The position numbers and the translations under genes are program-made. Below, in pieces: positions 34,861 through 42,419 of a DNA stretch of 64,000 nt. The stretch lies in the NCBI GenBank assembly GCA_902761605.1, contig CACWLC010000007.1:1-64000 (forward strand), written 5' to 3'. How positions within the stretch are numbered: position 1 is the first letter of the stretch; every line of letters begins with the position of its first letter. The notes below the pieces were generated by a model. The model searched no databases and was not told the DNA's origin. It saw only the letters and a list, made by a program, of their open reading frames with translations. The DNA is from an uncultured Prevotellaceae bacterium. GTDB taxonomy: Bacteria; Bacteroidota; Bacteroidia; Bacteroidales; Bacteroidaceae.

Positions 34861-35212
34861 ATGTTGCACGGGTGAATTTATTTTTCAGTTTGTTCATTCT
34901 ATAAATGATTCTTCTTCGTGCGTTTTTGTAAACTTCAACGGTTTTAAGAATGCCTACACATTCGAGGTAAAGTTTACGAGGAATTGGTTTGAAGTCTGCG
35001 AATTCTCCAATTCTGATGGTGGCCATCGGGAACACGGATGTGTAAACCTTGTCCTTCCCAAGGCTGTGCCAGCGTACTTTGCAGATTTCGTGTCCACTGC
35101 AATCCGGGTCGATGACTTTCTGGACTTTCAGCAGAATGGGATCGAGCCTCTCTTTGCGACGGTCTTGATAATAGGTGTTGCCTTTCTTTACTCCCATGGT
35201 TGTTATAATCAT
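34598..35212 (-). CDS. hypothetical protein, 3' end lost at a junction
   Basis: Unrecognised protein. The first 110 or so residues (MIITTMGVKKGNTYYQDRRK onward, with VRWHSLGKDKVYTSVFPMA and KPIPRKLYLECVGILKTVEV) look like genuine coding sequence, basic and beta-rich. An alternative start is Met6 at 35197. After about residue 112 (position 34876) the frame runs antisense through the XRE regulator gene and has low-complexity composition, so the natural C-terminus was lost at a recombination junction. The same junction truncates hipA on the other strand. Whether the hybrid is expressed is unknown. Confidence 0.4.
   Translation of the reverse strand: MIITTMGVKKGNTYYQDRRKERLDPILLKVQKVIDPDCSGHEICKVRWHSLGKDKVYTSVFPMATIRIGEFADFKPIPRKLYLECVGILKTVEVYKNARRRIIYRMNKLKNKFTRATSTMTVPPYHFWPISLPPVYADEHQPSAPVRNTRSGSAAHLLQAVATRSVSPVFAVPATMSRRTQSPLFQSFLPTTVTPPTPPPGSAA
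34854..34904 (+). pseudogene. hipA-like toxin stub
   Basis: The ATG overlaps the stop of the XRE antitoxin gene, as in intact hipBA operons, and reads MVDVARVNL, the usual opening of HipA N-terminal domains. After nine codons the sequence changes to an unrelated FFSLFIL and stops. At least 95 percent of the toxin gene is missing. The breakpoint lies near 34880. The call rests on a short match and on operon position. Confidence 0.5.
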
Positions 35213-35319
35213 TTTGCTTTTTGTTTGACTTTCTATCCTTATAGTATGGGAAAAGTGGAAATGTTACATGGTTTGGGAAGAAAAAATGATTATTTGGTCA
35301 ATTTTTGCATAATTATCGC

Positions 35320-35327
35320 TATCTTTG
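35320..35327 (+). promoter_or_regulatory. -7 element upstream of the small antitoxin-like gene
   Basis: TATCTTTG matches TAnnTTTG and lies 22 bp before the ATG at 35350. The best -33 candidate (TTTG at 35293-35296) has a 23-bp spacer, longer than usual. Confidence 0.5.
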
Positions 35328-35349
35328 CACACAAAAGCGTGCGAGACAT

Positions 35350-35511
35350 ATGACTGAGGTAAGTAAGAAATACAGACTGAACTCCATGGAGGAGCCTACG
35401 GACGAGATGCTGCAGGAACTGATGGAGGATGTGGCGAAGGCTGCACGAGAGTCGAGTGCCAGGGCGGAGGCGGAAAAACAACGCCGGCTGCAGACAGTTG
35501 CTCAACAATGA
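35350..35511 (+). CDS. small antitoxin-like protein (zeta-toxin partner, tentative)
   Basis: 53-residue acidic-to-basic helical protein MTEVSKKYRLNSMEEPTDEM and on, ending in a coiled-coil-like ESSARAEAEKQRRLQTVAQQ. Start at 35350 follows the promoter; the in-frame upstream ATG at 35305 lies before it. Its stop overlaps an ATG (ATGA) that opens a decayed gene with a zeta-toxin-like fragment, the usual antitoxin-toxin arrangement. The assignment rests on size, overlap and the following fragment; no antitoxin motif is known to me for this sequence. Confidence 0.5.
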   Translation: MTEVSKKYRLNSMEEPTDEMLQELMEDVAKAARESSARAEAEKQRRLQTVAQQ

Positions 35512-35593
35512 GTGGACTACGGATAGTCTGTATATCAACCCTGATAATATCGCACAGGAGATGTTTGGAGACTGGAATTCGCCATCAAAACAA
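35508..35593 (+). pseudogene. zeta-toxin-like gene fragment
   Basis: Begins with ATGAGTGGA overlapping the stop of the preceding gene. After a few codons another frame reads LYINPDNIAQEMFGDWNSP, which resembles the segment following the Walker A region in zeta-toxin-like kinases (INxDxIA, then a WNSP motif). The P-loop part before it and the body after it are absent. Family assignment is tentative; the fragment nature is clear. Confidence 0.42.
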
Positions 35594-35843
35594 ATGGCAA
35601 AGAAGAAACAAAAGAAGCAACAGGGGCAGCAATTTCTCTCGCCCGAGCAGTATATCAAACAAAAGGCACGGACACTGGAAATAGGGACGTGCTATGATGA
35701 GGCTCACAACTGGATTTACGGTGCCACAAGATGTGCTTGATGACATCGTCAATCCCGACTATGCCGGTCGTTTGGATGATTGCATACTCGATATCCACGA
35801 CCGCTTCGAGGATATGCACCGTAAGTTTGCAAGAAACCAGTAG
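35594..35843 (+). pseudogene. internally deleted gene of a Bacteroidota MAKKK...FLSPEQYI family
   Basis: The N-terminal piece (MAKKKQKKQQGQQFLSPEQY, then KARTLEIGTCY) is typical of a Bacteroidota protein family of unknown function. It is joined directly to an internal-looking piece (DEAHNWIYGA), and then, after a frame change, to a C-terminal piece at 35697-35843 (VPQDVLDDIVNPDYAGRLDD onward). At least two deletions are needed to explain this. I recall the family only from its N-terminal look and cannot name its function. Confidence 0.5.
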
Positions 35844-35887
35844 CTCTTTAGTGTATTCTAAATACTACCATCCGACACCAAATATGA

Positions 35888-35986
35888 ACCGATGATTTAC
35901 CGAGGACATACCGAAGATATACCGAAGAAATATTGGAGCAACCTCGGAGGAACCTTAGAGGAACAATAGAGCAAAGTAGAACCAAC
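35888..35986. repeat. nine degenerate 11-bp tandem units
   Basis: ACCGATGATTT, ACCGAGGACAT, ACCGAAGATAT, ACCGAAGAAAT, ATTGGAGCAAC, CTCGGAGGAAC, CTTAGAGGAAC, AATAGAGCAAA and GTAGAACCAAC run in exact 11-bp register and grade from an ACCGAAGA type to a GGAGGAAC type. The array ends 14 bp before the ATG of the next gene. The period is close to one DNA turn. Confidence 0.7.
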
Positions 35987-36000
35987 AAATATACTTGGAT

Positions 36001-36801
36001 ATGGCAAGGATTGAGAACGACATCATGGGAATAGAGGGACGCGTGGGAGGGCTGACCACATATATCCGTAACGGCAAGAAGTACGTTAGGGTTTCTACTA
36101 GCCATCAGCCTCGCCGACTATCGCGTAAACAACTGCTGGTTCGCGAACGCCAGAGTCACAACAACGCACTGTGGCGGGCACTGAAAGACTCTGGACATGT
36201 GTTCATGGAGGGTGGTGACAATACGGCATACAACCACTTCATGGCCATCAACATGGAGTCGCCCGTGCCTTATATCCCCAAGCAGCAATACCACTCCGGC
36301 AACGCCCTGCTGCTGCCCGACATGGTGGTAAGCGACGGTCCGCTACAGCCTATCAGCTACCAACTTGGCGAGATAGACAACCCCACCAGTCCTCCTGATG
36401 CCCCTGCCACGATACCGGCCCTGCTTACCGACCTAACACCAAAGGATGTAAAGAACGAAACGTTCTTGCTCTACGTGTTGCACCAAAAAGTCGTCACCCA
36501 TCAGGATTGGCCCGACCAATTCTATTTGAGCATCAAGGTGGAAACTCTCACAAAAGACGACTTTACCCTTGTCCCCTCAACACTCCTCTCGCCCTACAAA
36601 AGCACTAAAGGAACACTCGCCCTCATAGGCTCCCGCTTTGATGACCCCATGCTCGGCTTCGCTCTTGTCCGTCTCAAAGATGGTCACGCCTCCCGCCAGC
36701 ACGTCGTCACCCGATGCACCTATTACGAGCGATACACCACCGAGGAGGCCTTGCAAGCCGCTGCCAAAAGCTACAAGGGACTGACAGGCGAGGACAAGTA
36801 A
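36001..36801 (+). CDS. hypothetical protein of a Bacteroidota accessory family
   Basis: 266-residue protein without a signal peptide or membrane segment. The opening MARIENDIMGIEGRVGGLTT, then YIRNGKKYVRVSTSHQPRRLSRKQLLVRERQSHNN resembles the G-x-G-...-S-x-x-P-R pattern of DUF6266-like or phage-structural-like proteins, in which the first 60 residues are conserved; the rest is a beta-rich domain with a TTEEALQAAAKSYKGL tail. The ATG at 36001 is used because the upstream extension needs a TTG. It follows a tandem 11-bp repeat array and has no identified promoter. The function is unknown. Confidence 0.65.
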   Translation: MARIENDIMGIEGRVGGLTTYIRNGKKYVRVSTSHQPRRLSRKQLLVRERQSHNNALWRALKDSGHVFMEGGDNTAYNHFMAINMESPVPYIPKQQYHSGNALLLPDMVVSDGPLQPISYQLGEIDNPTSPPDAPATIPALLTDLTPKDVKNETFLLYVLHQKVVTHQDWPDQFYLSIKVETLTKDDFTLVPSTLLSPYKSTKGTLALIGSRFDDPMLGFALVRLKDGHASRQHVVTRCTYYERYTTEEALQAAAKSYKGLTGEDK

Positions 36802-36881
36802 ATGATAAAAAATGTGATTTTTGAGGTTATTCCCAGAAAAATGACTACCTTCGCAGCATTGAAACTAAAATACTACGTGAT

Positions 36882-37421
36882 ATGAAGAAGATTCTGTTTA
36901 TTATTGGGTCGTTGAGGGCGAAGTCCTTCAATCGACAAGTGGCTAATGTAGCCAAGGAGATGATTGGTAATCGTGCTGAGGTGCAGGAACTGGATTACAG
37001 CGACCTGCCGTTGCTGAATCAGGATATCGAGCAGCCAGAGCTTGAGGTTGTGGCTCGTATCAGAAAGGCTGTTGCTGAGGCTGATGCGTTGTGGATTTTT
37101 ACGCCGGAGTATAACATGAGTTATCCTGGGCATCTGAAGAACCTGCTGGACTGGATGTCAAGACCTGTGAAACCGATGGATTATGGTACACCTACTTGCA
37201 TCAATGGCAAGCGGGTGGCCATCAGTGGTGCTGGCGGTAAGGCGGCTACTGCTGATTGCAGAAAGAAACTAACGGAGCTGCTTGCGTTTATGAAGGCTGA
37301 GGTGCTGCCAGATCAGGTGGGCATCGCTGTACCTGCTGAGGCATGGGGCACAGATGTGCTGGTGCTGACTGAAGAACAGAAGGCTGAACTGAAAGTGCTG
37401 GCAGACAAGCTGATAGGATAG
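36882..37421 (+). CDS. NADPH-dependent FMN reductase family protein
   Basis: 179-residue flavodoxin-fold oxidoreductase. The phosphate loop GSLRAKSFNRQVA is near residue 8 and the flavin-contact segment FTPEYNMSYPGHLKNLLDW near 73, as in ChrR/azoreductase-like quinone or chromate reductases. A weak promoter (TTTG 36820-36823, TACCTTCG 36846-36853, 22-bp spacer) lies upstream. It is followed after 3 bp by a TfoX-domain gene and then an MGMT-like gene, so these three probably form an operon with the AlkD gene after them. Confidence 0.9.
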   Translation: MKKILFIIGSLRAKSFNRQVANVAKEMIGNRAEVQELDYSDLPLLNQDIEQPELEVVARIRKAVAEADALWIFTPEYNMSYPGHLKNLLDWMSRPVKPMDYGTPTCINGKRVAISGAGGKAATADCRKKLTELLAFMKAEVLPDQVGIAVPAEAWGTDVLVLTEEQKAELKVLADKLIG

Positions 37422-37424
37422 GCT

Positions 37425-37745
37425 ATGGCTAGTAACGCGGACTTCGTGCAGTATATCGCTGACCAGTGTAGTGGGGCAGGGGAGATAGTCGCCAAGAAGA
37501 TGTTTGGGGACTATGGCATCTATTGCGATGGAAAGATTTTTGGATTGATTTGCGATGACTGCTTCTATCTGAAACCGACGGAGGCAGGGAGAAAGTTGCT
37601 CAAAGTGGTGCATATGCGTCCGCCATACGAAGGTGCGAAGGACTACTTCTATATCGCGGATGTGGATGACCGAGACTATCTGTCGGAGCTTGTCCGCGAG
37701 ACATGCAAGGAACTGCCGGAACCGAAACCGAAGAAAAAGAAATGA
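37425..37745 (+). CDS. TfoX N-terminal domain protein
   Basis: 106-residue small protein with the TfoX/Sxy N-terminal fold (VAKKMFGDYGIYCDGKIFGL near 23-42, FYLKPTEAGRKLL near 48). The C-terminal domain of full-length Sxy competence regulators is absent, and the tail is a Lys-rich PKPKKKK. Such stand-alone proteins are common in Bacteroidota and have no settled role. The stop overlaps the start of the MGMT-like gene by four bases. Confidence 0.85.
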   Translation: MASNADFVQYIADQCSGAGEIVAKKMFGDYGIYCDGKIFGLICDDCFYLKPTEAGRKLLKVVHMRPPYEGAKDYFYIADVDDRDYLSELVRETCKELPEPKPKKKK

Positions 37746-38077
37746 AGGACTATCCGGATAGGATGACGGCAGAGCAGGCGAGGGCGTTTGGTGAGGATGT
37801 GCTGAACATCGTCAGTCAGATACCTCGTGGGAAGGTGACAACCTACGGGCATATCGCTGCCTTGGCTGGTTGGCCCAGTCATGCGAGGATGGTGGGGAGG
37901 ACGCTTAGATACACGCCTGGAGCGGAAGAACTGCCTTGTCACAGGGTGGTGAATATCTCAGGGCGTACGGCTCCTGGGTGGTCTCGACAGCGGGCGCTTT
38001 TGGAAGAAGAGGGCGTGACGTTCAAGGCCAACGGGCATGTGGATATGGAGAGATGCCTTTGGGAACCGGAGGTTTAA
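37742..38077 (+). CDS. MGMT-family DNA-binding domain protein (alkyltransferase-like)
   Basis: 111-residue protein consisting only of the MGMT/Ogt C-terminal domain. It keeps the helix-turn-helix arginine-finger region (YGHIAALAGWPSHARMVGR) and the active-site motif P-C66-H-R-V, where true ATL proteins usually have Trp in place of Cys. The N-terminal ribonuclease-like domain of full alkyltransferases is missing. It may recognise O6-alkylguanine. The start at 37742 overlaps the TfoX gene, and the next gene encodes an AlkD-type repair protein, so this looks like an alkylation-damage unit. Confidence 0.88.
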   Translation: MKDYPDRMTAEQARAFGEDVLNIVSQIPRGKVTTYGHIAALAGWPSHARMVGRTLRYTPGAEELPCHRVVNISGRTAPGWSRQRALLEEEGVTFKANGHVDMERCLWEPEV

Positions 38078-38096
38078 GGGAAAAGTGAATAGTGAA

Positions 38097-39764
38097 ATGA
38101 CTAAAGCTAAGGAGATAATCGCGAATATGGAGTCGTTGCGGAATGAGGAGCAGCGGCAGATACTCATGGGGTTCTTTAAGACGGGACCCGGTGAGTATGG
38201 CTATGGCGATGAGTTCCTGGGACTGAAGGTGCCACAGACAAGAGAAATCGTTAAGGCTGTGGGCAACGACTTTCCATTGGAAGAGGTGTCTGAACTGCTG
38301 ATGTCGAAATGGCATGAGGTAAGACTTTGTGGTTTGCTGATATTTGTGGACAAGTTTGAAAGGTTGGCGACCAAACGGCTTGTAAATGACGAGAAAGCTA
38401 TTCGGGGACGTGACGAAATTCTGACGATGTATCTGAAATATGCAGAGCAGGCGAATAACTGGGATCTCGTAGACCTCTCTGTGCATAAGATACTTGGGCA
38501 TTGGTTGCTATTGCCATCATATCTTGGCGATAGGGACTATAAAATAAAGGTGCTTGACGAATTGGCTGTAAACCCTTGTCTCTGGAAGCAGCGGATGAGT
38601 ATTGTGTGTACGTGGAAGACTTCACAGATGGGTGATCCTTCGTGGTGTTTAAGGTATGCGGAGATTCATTTGCATCATCCGCATGATTTGATGCATAAGG
38701 CTGTGGGGTGGATGTTGCGTGAGATGGGGAAACGATGTAGCATGGATTTGTTGAGAGATTTCCTTCGCCGGCATGCCCATGAGATGCCTCGCACGATGTT
38801 GCGCTATGCCATCGAGAAGATGAGCGATGAGGAACGTAAAGAGTGGATGGAGGTTCCTGCAGACAGATTCATTAGTGACTACGTGGTGAAGACTAATCCC
38901 TTCGCAGGTATTCCTGTTCCTGATTTTGTCGATATCATTCTGCATGATGCTAAGCTATGTGATGAGGCGATGTACTACTTGCTGCATCAGAGGTTGAAGC
39001 ATCAGTTGCGAGAGCGTTATGATGCCTATCAACACCAACTGTATGATGATTTTGAGGATGTTGTGGAGGATTTCTTCTTGTATCTTCGCGAGGGTAGTGG
39101 CAATCGTTTTCCTTACCAGGTATTAAAACGAATTAAGAATAAAGAAGCTTTCGAGAAATGGTTGTTAACCTCCTTCCGTAATTACCTGAGTAATCGGGCG
39201 AAAGAAGAGAATCGAATTACGCACGTAACTTATTCTGAACACGAATCTAACGAATTAAACGAATCGCTTACTGATGAGCAGAAACTTTTTGTTTGTTCGC
39301 AGTTGATTGCCTATGCCCATCAGGTGTTCTATCCTCGTGGACGTTTTATCTTTTTGCGTTCGCTACTCACCATGCTGAACAAGCAGAATGCATTGCCCAA
39401 TGCAGAGGTTGCCAAAGCCCTTGGAATGACCGACATCTTCTATCGCGTGAAACTTCATCGCATGAAGCGCAATCTCTCAAAATTCCGCCTACGCCTGATG
39501 AGGGGAGAATTGCTTCGTCTGGATGAGCAGCACCTGCAGATGGCTCAACGCGTCTATGATGATTTTGACCATTTATATCCAACACTATTGGCATATTACA
39601 ACCAAAGCATCGACACGTTGAAATGTGCTGAGGATATCAGGCGGCTGCGTCAGCAATACTATGAGGCTACAGGTATGATGGCCCATGAGCCAGAACCTTC
39701 CAATGCCGTGGTTGTAACCGCTTCAGGCTTCTGGAACAAGTTGAACAAGATACTGATTAATTAG
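38097..39764 (+). CDS. AlkD-like DNA alkylation repair domain fused to a sigma-70-like C-terminal region
   Basis: 555-residue protein with two parts. Residues about 1-265 are an AlkD-type HEAT-repeat DNA glycosylase domain, with the catalytic-pair motif W122-D-L-V-D126 in NNWDLVDLSVHK and RTMLRYAIEKM near its usual end. Residues about 300-470 resemble sigma-70/ECF regions: DDFEDVVEDFFLYLREG and FEKWLLTSFRNYLSNRAKEE like region 2, and VAKALGMTDIFYRVKLHRMK like a region 4 helix-turn-helix. The tail (470-555) is helical and unassigned. The frame is open throughout with no sign of an error at the joint. A link of repair to transcription is a guess. Confidence 0.8.
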   Translation: MTKAKEIIANMESLRNEEQRQILMGFFKTGPGEYGYGDEFLGLKVPQTREIVKAVGNDFPLEEVSELLMSKWHEVRLCGLLIFVDKFERLATKRLVNDEKAIRGRDEILTMYLKYAEQANNWDLVDLSVHKILGHWLLLPSYLGDRDYKIKVLDELAVNPCLWKQRMSIVCTWKTSQMGDPSWCLRYAEIHLHHPHDLMHKAVGWMLREMGKRCSMDLLRDFLRRHAHEMPRTMLRYAIEKMSDEERKEWMEVPADRFISDYVVKTNPFAGIPVPDFVDIILHDAKLCDEAMYYLLHQRLKHQLRERYDAYQHQLYDDFEDVVEDFFLYLREGSGNRFPYQVLKRIKNKEAFEKWLLTSFRNYLSNRAKEENRITHVTYSEHESNELNESLTDEQKLFVCSQLIAYAHQVFYPRGRFIFLRSLLTMLNKQNALPNAEVAKALGMTDIFYRVKLHRMKRNLSKFRLRLMRGELLRLDEQHLQMAQRVYDDFDHLYPTLLAYYNQSIDTLKCAEDIRRLRQQYYEATGMMAHEPEPSNAVVVTASGFWNKLNKILIN

Positions 39765-39790
39765 GTGGTTAGAATACAAAAAATGATGAG

Positions 39791-40675
39791 ATGAGCAGGG
39801 AGAAGGAGATATATAAGGTGACGCTGATAGGCAGTGCGGGTAATGCGGCACTGCTGACCTTTAAGTTTATTGCGGGCGTGATGGGAAATAGCTCGGCCAT
39901 GATTGCCGATGCTGTCCACTCGCTATCAGACTTCGTCACCGACCTGTTGGTGCTGGTGTTCGTCAGCATCAGTGCCAAACCGCAAGACCAGTCGCACGAC
40001 TACGGACACGGTAAGTTCGAGACCATTGCCTCGTTTCTGATTGGTCTGGCATTGGTGGCTGCTGCTACAGGCATCATGGTGTCGGGAGCAGCAAAACTAT
40101 GGGTTTGGTGGTGTGGTGAACAATTGGAATCGCCTGGATGGATAGCCTTGTGGGCTGCCCTCTTGTCGATACTCATCAAGGAATTGCTCTATCAGTATAC
40201 CGCTCGGAAGGGTAGGACACTCGACTCGCAGGTGATGGTAGCCAATGCGTGGCACCATCGCAGCGATGCCCTCTCGTCGATAGGTGCAGCCATCGGTATC
40301 GGTGGTGCCATCTGGTTGGGACAGCGATGGGCTGTGCTCGACCCCTTGGCATCCATCGTGGTGGGTCTGATGTTGGTAAAGGTGGCTTACGAGTTGCTCA
40401 AGGCCAGTGTTGGAGAGTTGACTGAGCGTTCGTTGTCTGCAGAGACAGAACAGGAGATTGTGGAGATTATCCAGTCATTTGGTGATGTGCAGGAGCCGCA
40501 TAACCTTCGTACTCGTCGTATTGGCAACCGCATCGCCATCGAGGCCCATGTCAGGATGGATGGACAATTGCCTTTGAATGTTGTCCACGAGCGTGCCACC
40601 ACCATTGAGCGCAAACTGAAAGAACGTTATGGCCAGAAGACGCACGTCACCCTGCACATGGAGCCGGTGAAGTGA
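39791..40675 (+). CDS. cation diffusion facilitator (metal efflux) transporter
   Basis: 294-residue inner-membrane CDF protein exporting divalent metals in exchange for protons. Metal-site motifs are visible: DAVHSLSDFVTDLLV (helix 2), QSHDYGHGKFET (cytoplasmic loop) and NAWHHRSDALSS (helix 5, an HxxxD site). The C-terminal cytoplasmic ferredoxin-like domain (about 205-290) is intact. The HxxxD helix 5 suits zinc or a related ion, but the metal cannot be fixed by eye. Confidence 0.93.
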   Translation: MSREKEIYKVTLIGSAGNAALLTFKFIAGVMGNSSAMIADAVHSLSDFVTDLLVLVFVSISAKPQDQSHDYGHGKFETIASFLIGLALVAAATGIMVSGAAKLWVWWCGEQLESPGWIALWAALLSILIKELLYQYTARKGRTLDSQVMVANAWHHRSDALSSIGAAIGIGGAIWLGQRWAVLDPLASIVVGLMLVKVAYELLKASVGELTERSLSAETEQEIVEIIQSFGDVQEPHNLRTRRIGNRIAIEAHVRMDGQLPLNVVHERATTIERKLKERYGQKTHVTLHMEPVK

Positions 40676-40741
40676 AAAGTGAAGAATGACGAAGTTTGAA
40701 GAAAATGGTGGGAGGATGATGGGAGTATCGGAAAAATGTAG

Positions 40742-40749
40742 TAATTTTG
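40742..40749 (+). promoter_or_regulatory. -7 element immediately upstream of truA
   Basis: TAATTTTG ends 8 bp before the ATG at 40758, so the transcript would be nearly leaderless. No good -33 box is seen at the expected distance. Confidence 0.4.
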
Positions 40750-40757
40750 CAGCCGAT

Positions 40758-41498
40758 ATGAGATATTTCATCACTTTTAGCTATGATGGGACAAACTATC
40801 ACGGTTGGCAGATACAGCCGAATGGGGTGTCGGTACAGGAGAAATTACAGTGGGCATTATCTACCTTGTTAAGAGAGGAGATTGCTGTCACTGGAGCGGG
40901 AAGGACTGATGCCGGGGTACATGCCAGGATGATGGTGGCACACTTTGATACATCGAACATGGAGCATGGAACGTTGAGCATCAAAGACCTGACGTATAAG
41001 TTGAACAGGCTGTTGCCCAAGGACATTGCCGTGCAGAAGATAGAGGAGGTGAGTGACGACATGCATGCCCGTTTCTCAGCAAAGTGGCGCACATACCATT
41101 ATTATATCCACACCTGCAAAGACCCGTTTGAGAGGGCTTATAGCTGTGAGATTCACTATCCTCTGGACTTTGCTAAGATGAACGAGGCTGGCAGGATATT
41201 ACTGGAGTATGAGGATTTCGGAGCCTTCTGTAAGGCTGGAGCCGATGTAAAGACAACGCTCTGTGATGTTACGAAGGCAGAATGGATACAGACATCGGAT
41301 ACAAACTGGTATTTCGAGATAACGGCAAACCGATTCCTGCGAAATATGGTAAGAGCCGTGGTGGGTACACTCATCGATGTTGGCAGAGGCAAACTCTCGC
41401 TCGACGACTTCAGAAAGGTGATAGAAGGCAAGCAACGCTCAGATGCCGGAGAGTCGATGCCTGGCAATGCGCTCTTTTTGGTAAATATTGTTTATTAA
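40758..41498 (+). CDS. truA: tRNA pseudouridine synthase A
   Basis: 246-residue enzyme making pseudouridine at positions 38-40 of tRNAs. The catalytic aspartate is D51 in [32 protein letters not shown] near residue 192 is a further family block. The start at 40758 ([11 protein letters not shown]) matches the family opening; the in-frame ATG at 40686 would add 24 residues across the -7 element. It is followed 3 bp later by a DMT transporter gene. Confidence 0.96.
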   Translation: MRYFITFSYDGTNYHGWQIQPNGVSVQEKLQWALSTLLREEIAVTGAGRTDAGVHARMMVAHFDTSNMEHGTLSIKDLTYKLNRLLPKDIAVQKIEEVSDDMHARFSAKWRTYHYYIHTCKDPFERAYSCEIHYPLDFAKMNEAGRILLEYEDFGAFCKAGADVKTTLCDVTKAEWIQTSDTNWYFEITANRFLRNMVRAVVGTLIDVGRGKLSLDDFRKVIEGKQRSDAGESMPGNALFLVNIVY

Positions 41499-41501
41499 GA
41501 T

Positions 41502-42419
41502 ATGTGGCTGATTTTAGCTTTTATGTCGGCAGCGCTCTTGGGCTGCTACGACTCGTTTAAGAAACAGGCACTACGTGAGAACGCAGTGATACCTGTTTTG
41601 TTCCTCAACACACTCTTCTCGTCACTGATATTCCTGCCGTTTATCATCATGAGCAGCACATCGGATATCCTCGATGGTGGAATATTCCATGTGGCATCGG
41701 GAGGATGGGAGATGCATAAGTATATACTGTTGAAGGCCCTGATAGTGCTCAGCAGTTGGATTCTCGGCTATTTCGGAATGAAACATCTGCCACTGACGAT
41801 AGTGGGTCCTATCAATGCCACACGACCTGTTATGGTGCTTGTAGGAGCCCTTCTCGTGTTCGGAGAGCGATTGAACGTTTGGCAGTGGATAGGTGTGCTG
41901 CTTGCTGTGGCATCATTCCTCCTGCTCAGTCGCAGCGGAAAGAAGGAGGGTATCGACTTCAAGCACGACCACTGGATATATATGATTGTCGGTGCCGCTG
42001 TCTTGGGAGCCATCAGCGGACTCTATGACAAATACCTGATGGCACCAGTGGAGAGTGGGGGTGTAGGTCTCGACAGGATGATGGTGCAGTCATGGTATAA
42101 CATCTACCAGTGCGGTATGATGGGGGCGATGCTCTGGCTGTTGTGGTGGCCTAAGCATGAGCAGACGACACCCTTCCACTGGTCGTGGTCGATCTTCGGT
42201 GTGAGTCTCTTCCTCTCAGCTGCCGACTTCATGTATTTCTATTCGTTGAGTCTGCCTGATGCGATGATAAGCATCGTGTCGATGATACGCAGAGGCAGTG
42301 TGATAGTAAGTTTTATGTTTGGGGCGATGTTCTTCCACGAGAAGAACCTCAAGGCCAAGGCCTTCGACCTGGCACTGGTGTTGTTGGGAATGGTGTTCCT
42401 CTATATCGGTTCACACTGA
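41502..42419 (+). CDS. EamA/DMT-family transporter
   Basis: 305-residue inner-membrane protein with ten predicted helices in two five-helix EamA repeats. The first begins MWLILAFMSAALLGCYDSF and the second near residue 155 (WIYMIVGAAVLGAISGLYDK). A Pro-rich segment (LPLTIVGPINATRPVMVLVG) closes the first repeat, as in the family. Substrate unknown. It is likely cotranscribed with truA and meets a convergent gene directly at its stop codon. Confidence 0.9.
   Translation: MWLILAFMSAALLGCYDSFKKQALRENAVIPVLFLNTLFSSLIFLPFIIMSSTSDILDGGIFHVASGGWEMHKYILLKALIVLSSWILGYFGMKHLPLTIVGPINATRPVMVLVGALLVFGERLNVWQWIGVLLAVASFLLLSRSGKKEGIDFKHDHWIYMIVGAAVLGAISGLYDKYLMAPVESGGVGLDRMMVQSWYNIYQCGMMGAMLWLLWWPKHEQTTPFHWSWSIFGVSLFLSAADFMYFYSLSLPDAMISIVSMIRRGSVIVSFMFGAMFFHEKNLKAKAFDLALVLLGMVFLYIGSH

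Noticed and set aside
34793..35353. 186-residue plus-strand frame opposite the hypothetical minus-strand gene
   Set aside because: Its composition (rich in Phe, Asn and Cys) is that of an antisense frame, it has no promoter or family motif, and it runs through the hipA breakpoint. The minus-strand frame reads more like protein.
40686..40757. longer truA N-terminus from the upstream ATG
   Set aside because: It would add 24 residues unlike the family and spans a -7 element; [11 protein letters not shown] is the normal TruA beginning.
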